Below, in pieces: positions 1 to 5,905 of a stretch of DNA of 15,796 nucleotides. The stretch lies in NCBI GenBank assembly GCA_947446625.1, contig CANFIE010000042.1, positions 1-15,796 of the forward strand. The letters are read 5' to 3'. The stretch is from Acetobacteraceae bacterium. Its GTDB lineage: Bacteria; Pseudomonadota; Alphaproteobacteria; Acetobacterales; Acetobacteraceae. The translations under genes were made by a program, and so were the position numbers. Within the stretch, counting starts at the first letter, position 1. Each line of letters opens with the position of its first letter. The notes under the pieces are model-generated. The model did not search any database. It worked only from the letters and a program-made list of their open reading frames with translations, and was not told the origin of the DNA.

Positions 1-22
1 ATTGAACGGTTGCATTCAGTCA

Positions 23-52
23 CTGACAACGGGGCAAGGCTCGCGCTAGGTT
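23..52 (+). promoter_or_regulatory. possible promoter of the malonyl-CoA decarboxylase gene
   Basis: A CTGACA hexamer at 23-28 and TAGGTT at 47-52 are separated by 18 bases and lie upstream of the decarboxylase gene, resembling a weak sigma-70-type promoter. This is pattern matching only. The window starts close upstream, so an operon reading in from the left is equally possible. Confidence 0.25.
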
Positions 53-116
53 TCATCATATTTCTGCCGTGAGCATCCATCAGGGTGCCGGCGTGCAGCA
101 GCAGGAGGCCCCGCGC

Positions 117-1559
117 ATGTCTGATATTGCCACCGAAACTGGCCTGCTGGACCGCGCCTGGCGCCGGGTGACCACGCTGTGGCGCGACATGGCCGACCGC
201 GTGGTGGGGGCCGATGCCGAGGAAACGGCGGCGGACCAGATGCGGGCCTGCCTGGATGGACGAGGCGGTGAGGTTTCGGCCCGCAACCGGGCGGCGCGGC
301 TGGCGCAGGTGTACATTGCCGCCAGTGCCGAGGGCCGGTTGGAATTCCTGCGGGTGATGGCGGGGTTTGACAGCGACACCGCCGCGGTGCGCAAGGCGGC
401 CGAGGCGCTGACCAAGGCGAGCGACCCGAAGGACACCCAGGCCGCCAAGGCCCGGCTGCGCCGCGCGCTGGAGCCGCCGCGGGTGCGGCTGCTGACGCAG
501 TTCACCACCATTCCCGATGGCATGAAGTTTCTGGTGGATTTGCGCGCCGAGCTGCTGCGGCTTTCGGCTGAGGAGCCCGAACTGGCGCCGCTGGAGGCCG
601 ACTTGAAGGGGCTGCTGGCAGCGTTCTTCGATGTGGGGTTTCTGGAGTTGCGGCGGATTGACTGGTCCAGCCCCGCGGCGCTGCTGGAAAAGCTGGTGCA
701 GTATGAGGCGGTGCACCGTATTCGCGGCTGGCGCGACCTGAAGAACCGGCTGGAGAGTGACCGGCGCTGCTACGCCTTCTTCCATCCGCGCATGCCGGAT
801 GAACCGTTGATCTTTGTGGAAGTGGCGCTGACCCAGGGGCTGGCCGACAATGTGCAGCGGCTGCTGGACGAAAAAGCCCCGGTGCTGGATGCGGCGGCGG
901 CGGATACCGCGATTTTCTATTCCATCAACAACTGCCAGCGCGGGCTGGACGGCATCAGCTTCGGCAACTTCCTGATCAAGCGGGTGGTGGCGCTGATGCA
1001 GCAGGAACAGCGCAATATCAAGCACTTCTCCACGCTGTCGCCGATACCGGGCTTTGCCCGCTGGCTGGCCGGGCAAGTGGCCGAGGGCGATGCCGCGCTG
1101 GTGACCGAGGCCGAGGCCGAGGCGCTGCGGACGGTGGCGCCGGCGCATGCCGCCGCCGGGGCGCCGGCCGAGGGCGCCATGGTGGTGGCGGAAACCCCGG
1201 TGCAGACCCTGGCGCGGGTGCTGGGCAAGCGCGGCTGGTTGCGCGACGACGCCCTGGCCAAGCTGGTGGAGCCGCTGCTGCTGCGCGCCTGCGCTCGGTA
1301 CCTGTTGCAGGAAGCCGCCAAGGGCAATGCGCGGCGGGCGCGGGACCCGGTGGGGCATTTCCACCTTTCAAACGGCGCCCGGGTGGAGCGGCTGAACTGG
1401 AAGGGTGACACCAGCGACAAGGGCATGAAGGAAAGCCACGCCTTGATGGTGAACTACCTGTACGACCCGACGAAGATTGAGGAATACCACGAGGATTATG
1501 CCGGCGAGGGCAAGCGCGCCGCTGCTGCTGCGGTGCGCAAGCTGGCGCGGGGCGGGTAG
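117..1559 (+). CDS. malonyl-CoA decarboxylase
   Basis: Predicted 480-residue malonyl-CoA decarboxylase, which converts malonyl-CoA to acetyl-CoA and CO2 in the cytoplasm, either in malonate use or to control malonyl-CoA levels. The N-terminal half (about 1-150) is helical, as in the family. The C-terminal catalytic half carries the conserved stretches NCQRGLDGISFGNFLIKRV (272-290), HFSTLSPIPGFARWL (303-317) and DPVGHFHLSNGARVERLNW (410-428). These match the family regions that supply the catalytic Ser and His. The length fits bacterial members. I chose the ATG at 117 because AGGAGG at 103-108 sits 8 bases upstream; a GTG at 69 in the same frame lacks such a site. The gene ends one base before the convergent TetR gene. 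No malonyl-CoA synthetase or malonate transporter is visible here, although one could lie to the left. Confidence 0.95.
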   Translation: MSDIATETGLLDRAWRRVTTLWRDMADRVVGADAEETAADQMRACLDGRGGEVSARNRAARLAQVYIAASAEGRLEFLRVMAGFDSDTAAVRKAAEALTKASDPKDTQAAKARLRRALEPPRVRLLTQFTTIPDGMKFLVDLRAELLRLSAEEPELAPLEADLKGLLAAFFDVGFLELRRIDWSSPAALLEKLVQYEAVHRIRGWRDLKNRLESDRRCYAFFHPRMPDEPLIFVEVALTQGLADNVQRLLDEKAPVLDAAAADTAIFYSINNCQRGLDGISFGNFLIKRVVALMQQEQRNIKHFSTLSPIPGFARWLAGQVAEGDAALVTEAEAEALRTVAPAHAAAGAPAEGAMVVAETPVQTLARVLGKRGWLRDDALAKLVEPLLLRACARYLLQEAAKGNARRARDPVGHFHLSNGARVERLNWKGDTSDKGMKESHALMVNYLYDPTKIEEYHEDYAGEGKRAAAAAVRKLARGG

Positions 1560-1560
1560 C

Positions 1561-2148
1561 TCAGTCGGCCTCGTGCTCGGCGCGCAGGCCGCGCAGCAGG
1601 CGGGCCACGCCGGTATTGATGAGATCCTCGGCCGGCAGGGGCAATTGGCCGCTGCGTTCCAGGCTGGCCAGGCCGTGGCTGAGTGCCCAGATCTGCAGCG
1701 CGATGCCGCCGCCCTGCGGGCCACCCACGCCCAATGCCACCAGCGCCGCGCCCATGGGCGAGGTGTTGGGGTCCAGCGGCGGCGGTGGCTGCGCGCCGGG
1801 GCGGAACAGGGCCAGGTAGTAGCCGGGTTCCTCTCGGGCGAAGGCGAGGTAGGCATGGCCCAGCCGCAGGAAGGCCTTGGGCGCATCGGGCAGGCCGCCA
1901 CCCCAGGCTGCGCCCAGGCGGTCATACAGCTTGGTGCCGCCGCGCCGGGCCAATTCCTGCATCAGGGCGGCCTTGTCGGGGAAGTGCTTGTAGGGTGCGC
2001 TGGCCGAGACGCCGCAGGCGCGGGCGGCATCCAGCAGAGAGAAGCCTTCCGGCCCGCGTTCGGCCACCAGGGCGGCGGCGGCGTCCAGCAGGGCTTCATG
2101 CAGATTGCCGTGGTGGTAGGCGCGGCGGGGCTTCTCAGCTTCAGGCAT
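1561..2148 (-). CDS. TetR/AcrR family transcriptional regulator
   Basis: 195-residue one-component repressor or activator. An N-terminal TetR-type helix-turn-helix (about residues 10-65) includes YHHGNLHEALLDAA, the recognition region ACGVSASAPYKHFPDKAAL and the usual hydrophobic spacing. The C-terminal ligand domain contains FLRLGHAYLAFAREEPGYYLALFRPG, which resembles the WHG-type TetR C-terminal domain. The ligand is unknown. The gene is convergent with malonyl-CoA decarboxylase (one base between stops) and divergent from the E1-like thiamine enzyme across 66 bases, the usual arrangement for local autoregulation. No clear Shine-Dalgarno precedes the ATG, so the transcript may be leaderless. 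The family assignment is secure; the target is inferred from position only. Confidence 0.92.
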   Translation of the reverse strand: MPEAEKPRRAYHHGNLHEALLDAAAALVAERGPEGFSLLDAARACGVSASAPYKHFPDKAALMQELARRGGTKLYDRLGAAWGGGLPDAPKAFLRLGHAYLAFAREEPGYYLALFRPGAQPPPPLDPNTSPMGAALVALGVGGPQGGGIALQIWALSHGLASLERSGQLPLPAEDLINTGVARLLRGLRAEHEAD

Positions 2149-2154
2149 GTGTCA

Positions 2155-2160
2155 AGCATA
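2155..2160 (-). promoter_or_regulatory. possible -10 element of the TetR gene, implying a leaderless transcript
   Basis: Reading the minus strand, TATGCT ends six bases before the start codon of the TetR gene. Initiation at the usual distance would begin at or very near the A of the ATG. No Shine-Dalgarno is seen, which agrees with leaderless translation. No good -35 hexamer is visible, so confidence is low. Confidence 0.2.
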
Positions 2161-2161
2161 C

Positions 2162-2173
2162 CACGCGGGCGTG
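2162..2173. promoter_or_regulatory. possible TetR operator palindrome
   Basis: CACGC-GG-GCGTG is a perfect palindrome with 5-base arms. It lies in the 66-base gap between the divergent TetR and E1-like genes and just upstream of a TATTCT hexamer (2182-2187) that could be the -10 of the E1-like gene. The position suits an operator. The palindrome is short and GC-rich, so chance is a real alternative. Confidence 0.25.
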
Positions 2174-2214
2174 TTTGGCCCTATTCTGCACTGAGATAAC
2201 GGGAAAGCCAGACA

Positions 2215-4596
2215 ATGACGGTCCAGCGCAGGATTGCCGCCACCACGCCCGATGCCGGACGCCGGCTGGAATTGCTCCATGCGCTGGAGAAGAAGCTGCT
2301 GTGGCTTTCATCCTGGATGATCCATAACGCCAACCATGTGCGGCCCAATCGCGACGGGCTGAAGGTGGGCGGGCACCAGGCCAGCTGCGCTTCCTGCATC
2401 AGCATTCTGACCGCGCTGTATTTCGACGCCCTTAAGCCCGAGGACCGGGTGGCGGTGAAGCCGCATGCCGGGCCGGTATTCCATGCCATCAACCGGCTGT
2501 TTGGCCGGCAGGACCCGGCGCGGCTGGCGACTCTGCGGCAATTCCACGGCATTCAGCCCTACCCCAGCCGGGTGAAGGATGGCGGCGAAGTGGATTTCTC
2601 CACCGGCTCGGTGGGGTTGGGCGTGGCGCTGGCCACCTTTGGCAGCCTGGTGCAGGACTATGTGCAGTTGCACGGGCTGGGGCGCAGTGATGTGGCGCCG
2701 GGCCGGCATGTGGCCGTGGTGGGCGATGCCGAATTGGACGAGGGCAATATCTACGAGGCCCTGCTGGAAGGCTGGAAGCACGACATCCGCAATGTGTGGT
2801 GGGTGATCGACTACAACCGCCAGAGCCTGGACAGCGTGGTGCCCGACCGGCTGTTTGGCCGGATTGAGGGCCTGTTCCGCGATATGGGCTGGAACGTGGT
2901 GACGCTGAAATACGGCCGCAAGCTGGAGGCCGCCTTCCAGCGGCCCGATGGCGAGCATCTGCGGCGCTGGATTGATGACTGCCCGAACAGCATCTACTCG
3001 GCGCTGACCTTCCAGGGCGGCGCCGCCTGGCGCAATGCGCTGCTGACCGACCTTTCCCGGGTGGAGGGGGTGCGCGCGATCATCGACCCGATGACCGATG
3101 CCGAGTTGACCGAGCTGATGACCAACCTGGGCGGGCATGATGTGGCGACGATGGCCGAAGCCTTCCGCGCCCAGGATGCGGCGGGCGACCAGCCGACCTG
3201 CTTCATCGCCTATACCATCAAGGGCATGGGGCTGCCCTTTGCCGGGCACAAGGACAACCATTCCGGCCTGATGACGCCGGAGCAGATGCTGGCCTTCAAG
3301 GCGGCCAACAAGATCCGCGACGGGCCTGAGTGGGATGCCTTCGAGGGGCTGGACCTGCCGGAAGCCGAGCTGCGCGCCTTTGTGGACAGCGTACCCTTCG
3401 CCCGGGTGCTGGCGCCGGAGGGGCGGGCGCTGGTCTCGCCGCCGGTACATGTGCCGGCGGTGTTCAAAACTCCGGGGGTGCCGGCGGGGCGTAAGCTCTC
3501 TACCCAGCAGGCCTTTGGCGAGGTGCTGGCCGAGATTGGCCGCGGCAATGGCGAGTACAAGGACATGGCCGAGCGGGTGGTTACCACCAGCCCGGATGTG
3601 ACCGTGAGCACCAATCTGGGCCCCTGGGTGAACCGGCGCGGCGTGTTTGACCGGCACAAGAAGAACGATGTTTTTCGGGATGCCAAGCTGGCGAGCGCGC
3701 AGCGCTGGGGCATGTCTCCCGAGGGGCAGCATGTGGAGCTTGGCATTGCCGAGCAGAACCTGTTCCTGATGCTCAGCGGGCTGGGCCTGGCGCATAGCCT
3801 GTACGGTGCCCGGCTGCTGCCGGTGGGCACGGTGTATGACCCGTTTGTGAATCGCGGCCTGGATGCGCTGATTTACGCCTGTTACCAGGATGCGCGGTTT
3901 CTGCTGGTGAGCACGCCGAGCGGCATCACGCTCGGGCCGGAGGGTGGCCAGCACCAGAGCGTGAACACGCCCCTGATCGGCATGGCGCAGGACCGGCTGG
4001 CCAGCTACGAGCCGACCCATGCCGATGAGCTGACGATATTGCTGCGCCACGCCTTCCACCACATGCAGCAGCCCGATGGCAGTGCGGTGTGGCTGCGGCT
4101 GAGCACCCGCGGGCTGGAGCAGCCGGTGCGCCAGCTGGACCCGGCGGCGGTGATTGCCGGTGGCCATTGGGTGGTGCCGCCGGCGCCGGGGGCCAGGCTG
4201 GCCATTGCCTATCAGGGCCCGATTGCGCCCGAGGCCTATGAGGCCTTTGCCCAGGTGCGGGAGGATGAGCCGGGCGCCGGCCTGCTGGCCATTACCAGCG
4301 CCGACCGGCTGCACGCCGACTGGCTGGCCGCCCGGCGCAAGGCGCGGCAGGGCTATGGCGCGCCGGCCTGGGTGGAGCAACTGCTGGCGCCGCTGGCGCC
4401 GGATGCGGCGCTGGTGACGATTCTGGACGGCCACCCGGCGGCGCATAGCTGGCTGGGCGCGGTGCGCGGCCAGCGCGTGGTGCCACTGGGGGTGGACCAT
4501 TTCGGCCAGTCCGGCGACCTGCCGGACCTGTACCGCGAATATGGCCTGGACGCGGAGGCGATTGTGGATGCCTGCGCCCAGGCATTGTTGGGGTAG
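2215..4596 (+). CDS. transketolase / pyruvate dehydrogenase E1-like thiamine-diphosphate enzyme
   Basis: 793-residue cytoplasmic enzyme of the transketolase superfamily, closest in motif style to homodimeric 2-oxoacid dehydrogenase E1 (AceE, COG2609). The N-terminal pyrophosphate-binding domain has the variant ThDP motif GDAELDE (170-176), with DYNRQSLD (199-206) matching the asparagine end of the GDG...N motif and AceE's N-x-Q-x-L-D. The central pyrimidine-binding domain has VELGIAEQN with the activating Glu at 513, and ITLGPEGGQHQS, matching the AceE stretch around its GEGLQH. A C-terminal transketolase domain follows. E. coli AceE is about 890 residues, so this is a shorter relative. No E2 or E3 gene lies nearby, so it is an orphan E1-like protein here; substrate (pyruvate, 2-oxobutyrate or a sugar phosphate) cannot be told. 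Divergent from the TetR gene. Confidence 0.85.
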   Translation: MTVQRRIAATTPDAGRRLELLHALEKKLLWLSSWMIHNANHVRPNRDGLKVGGHQASCASCISILTALYFDALKPEDRVAVKPHAGPVFHAINRLFGRQDPARLATLRQFHGIQPYPSRVKDGGEVDFSTGSVGLGVALATFGSLVQDYVQLHGLGRSDVAPGRHVAVVGDAELDEGNIYEALLEGWKHDIRNVWWVIDYNRQSLDSVVPDRLFGRIEGLFRDMGWNVVTLKYGRKLEAAFQRPDGEHLRRWIDDCPNSIYSALTFQGGAAWRNALLTDLSRVEGVRAIIDPMTDAELTELMTNLGGHDVATMAEAFRAQDAAGDQPTCFIAYTIKGMGLPFAGHKDNHSGLMTPEQMLAFKAANKIRDGPEWDAFEGLDLPEAELRAFVDSVPFARVLAPEGRALVSPPVHVPAVFKTPGVPAGRKLSTQQAFGEVLAEIGRGNGEYKDMAERVVTTSPDVTVSTNLGPWVNRRGVFDRHKKNDVFRDAKLASAQRWGMSPEGQHVELGIAEQNLFLMLSGLGLAHSLYGARLLPVGTVYDPFVNRGLDALIYACYQDARFLLVSTPSGITLGPEGGQHQSVNTPLIGMAQDRLASYEPTHADELTILLRHAFHHMQQPDGSAVWLRLSTRGLEQPVRQLDPAAVIAGGHWVVPPAPGARLAIAYQGPIAPEAYEAFAQVREDEPGAGLLAITSADRLHADWLAARRKARQGYGAPAWVEQLLAPLAPDAALVTILDGHPAAHSWLGAVRGQRVVPLGVDHFGQSGDLPDLYREYGLDAEAIVDACAQALLG

Positions 4597-4609
4597 AGCC
4601 TGATCCGCG

Positions 4610-4649
4610 TAGAGCGCTATGCGCCCTGATGGGCGCATTTCGTGCTCTA
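4610..4649. repeat. palindromic repeat hairpin 1 (TAGAGC...GCTCTA ends)
   Basis: Outer arms TAGAGCGC (4610-4617) and GTGCTCTA (4642-4649) pair with one G-T wobble. Inside them ATGCGCCC (4619-4626) pairs perfectly with GGGCGCAT (4631-4638) around a TGAT loop. It sits 14 bases after the stop of the E1-like gene and could also end its transcript. The termini match those of the neighbouring hairpin, which suggests a dispersed intergenic repeat family rather than a lone terminator. Confidence 0.65.
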
Positions 4650-4662
4650 TAACTATTTGAAA

Positions 4663-4714
4663 CTAGAGCAAGAAATCCGTTCTGATGATTCCATCAGAAC
4701 GGATATTGCTCTAG
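4663..4714. repeat. palindromic repeat hairpin 2 (CTAGAGCAA...TTGCTCTAG ends)
   Basis: Outer 9-base arms CTAGAGCAA (4663-4671) and TTGCTCTAG (4706-4714) are perfectly complementary. An inner 13-base arm ATCCGTTCTGATG (4675-4687) pairs perfectly with CATCAGAACGGAT (4692-4704) around ATTC. Only a 3-versus-1 base internal loop interrupts a 22-bp stem. The region is AT-richer than its surroundings and non-coding. This is typical of small mobile palindromic repeats in alphaproteobacterial intergenic DNA. Copy number elsewhere cannot be seen from here. Confidence 0.8.
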
Positions 4715-4748
4715 GCGGAATCGCCGGAACGGTGAATCAGTCTCTCCA

Positions 4749-4769
4749 ATAAAGCTGCCGGTGGGGCAG
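4749..4769 (-). terminator. possible terminator of the amidohydrolase gene
   Basis: On the minus strand, just after the amidohydrolase stop, CTGCC-CCACC-GGCAG forms a 5-bp hairpin followed by CTTTATT. The stem is short and the T run is interrupted, so this is a weak candidate. Confidence 0.35.
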
Positions 4770-4775
4770 GGCGGT

Positions 4776-5618
4776 TCAGCCCTTGCCTACCTGCCAGTTG
4801 TACACACGCTGCAGGGCGCCACCCATCAGCATGGCCTTGTCACTGGCCGAGAGCTTGTCGGCCAGGCGGAAACTGTCCACGCCCTGCTGGTAGGTGAGGA
4901 TTTCCACCGCACGGGTCCAGTCGGTGCCCCAGAGGCAACGGTTGATGCCGAAGGCATCAAAGATGCGGCCCAGCGGCGCCCAGATATCGGGGTAGGGGTA
5001 GGCGACGCGCGAGAGGGTGCAGGCGCCGGTGATCTTCACCACCACATTGGGGAAGTTGGCCAGGGCCAGCAGGTTGGTCAGGTCGGCGAAGGGGGTTTCC
5101 AGCAGCGGCAGCTCGAAGGGCTGTTGCAGGCCTACATGGTCGATGACCAACTGCGTGTTGGGGTTGCGCCGGGCCAGTTCCGCCACCTGGGGCAGCCGGC
5201 CCCAGCACAGCAGGTTCACCGGCAGGCCAACCTCGGCCGCCGTGGCCAGCACGCGGTTGATCCCGGGGTCGGCGGCATCCTCGGAGACGCCCCGCGTCAT
5301 CATGATGCGGATGCCGACGGCGCCGGGCACTTTTTTCCAGGCGCGGATGGTGTCAGCCACGGCGGGGTCGGTGGGGTCCACCGGCTTGACGATGGCGAAG
5401 CGCCCCGGGAAGGCGGCGAAGGTGTCGAGGGCGTAGCTCTCGTCGTACCGATACATGGTGAAGGGCGAGACGAGAATCGCGGCGTCAACGGCAACGGCGT
5501 CCATCGCGGCGACCATCTGGGCGCCGGTTACCTCGGCCGGGCCGTGCAGCACCGCGTGCCAGGGGCGCTCGGGCCGGTCACGTTCGTAGGCATGGACCTG
5601 GGCGTCGATGGTGAGCAT
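4776..5618 (-). CDS. amidohydrolase family protein (COG3618 type)
   Basis: 280-residue metal-dependent hydrolase of the amidohydrolase-2 group, a TIM-barrel family that includes lactonases and decarboxylases. N-terminal IDAQVHAYERDRPERPW (4-20) carries the first-strand metal site, with His9 kept and the other usual His replaced by Gln7, as often seen in this subgroup. VIDHVGL (158-164) holds the strand-6 His161, and LWGTDW (229-234) holds the strand-8 Asp233. No signal peptide is seen, so it is probably cytoplasmic. The ATG is preceded on the minus strand by GGAGG with a 10-base spacer. It is convergent with the E1-like gene and divergent from tRNA-Leu. The substrate is unknown; a sugar lactone or aromatic acid are family possibilities only. 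Confidence 0.88.
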   Translation of the reverse strand: MLTIDAQVHAYERDRPERPWHAVLHGPAEVTGAQMVAAMDAVAVDAAILVSPFTMYRYDESYALDTFAAFPGRFAIVKPVDPTDPAVADTIRAWKKVPGAVGIRIMMTRGVSEDAADPGINRVLATAAEVGLPVNLLCWGRLPQVAELARRNPNTQLVIDHVGLQQPFELPLLETPFADLTNLLALANFPNVVVKITGACTLSRVAYPYPDIWAPLGRIFDAFGINRCLWGTDWTRAVEILTYQQGVDSFRLADKLSASDKAMLMGGALQRVYNWQVGKG

Positions 5619-5767
5619 GGGGCGGTGGCCTCCGGCCGTTGATTGGGTGGTTGGACGTTTCCCCGGGGACGCTACGCAGGGTGGCCCTGGGCATCAAGGC
5701 CACCGCTGCCCTTCCCCCCTGGCCGGCAATAGGCTACACGGCGCCGCTTCACGACTGCGGTTCCTGT

Positions 5768-5852
5768 GCGGGCGTGGTGAAATTGGTAGACACGCTGGAT
5801 TTAGGTTCCAGTGGCGCAAGCCATGGGGGTTCAAGTCCCTCCGCCCGCACCA
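5768..5852 (+). tRNA. tRNA-Leu (anticodon UAG)
   Basis: An 85-base type II tRNA. The acceptor GCGGGCG (5768-5774) pairs with CGCCCGC (5842-5848), followed by discriminator A and an encoded CCA (5850-5852). The anticodon stem CTGGA/TCCAG encloses TTTAGGT, giving anticodon TAG at 5802-5804, which reads CUN leucine codons. A variable arm (about 5812-5824) precedes a T arm GGGGG-TTCAAGT-CCCTC with one G-U pair. It lies 53 bases before tig and 149 bases from the divergent amidohydrolase start. I see no convincing promoter hexamers upstream. Confidence 0.97.
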
Positions 5853-5905
5853 CCCGGCCTAAGTCGCTGTCTTTGCTTGATTGATCTGGAACGGACGAGA
5901 CGACA

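Noticed and set aside
69..116. GTG at 69 as the start of malonyl-CoA decarboxylase
   Set aside because: It adds 16 residues with no family similarity and lacks a ribosome-binding site, whereas ATG 117 has AGGAGG at ideal spacing.
1477..2327. Plus-strand open frames across the TetR gene
   Set aside because: Shadow frames. The minus strand gives a textbook TetR helix-turn-helix and C-terminal domain.
2308..4638. 776-codon minus-strand open frame opposite the E1-like gene
   Set aside because: It is the antisense shadow of a GC-rich gene: rich in His, Arg, Gln and Ala, with no recognisable motif, and it runs through the repeat hairpins. The plus strand encodes clear ThDP enzyme motifs.
5661..5703. 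CCCCGGGG palindrome and a GTGGCC/GGCCAC hairpin between the amidohydrolase and the tRNA
   Set aside because: Short GC-rich matches (6-8 bases, the hairpin with an 11-base loop) are expected by chance in this composition, and nothing nearby gives them a role.
5608..5884. Two short plus-strand open frames across tRNA-Leu
   Set aside because: They translate the tRNA itself (VKLVDTLDLGSSGASHGGSSPSART is the typical tRNA-Leu translation artefact).
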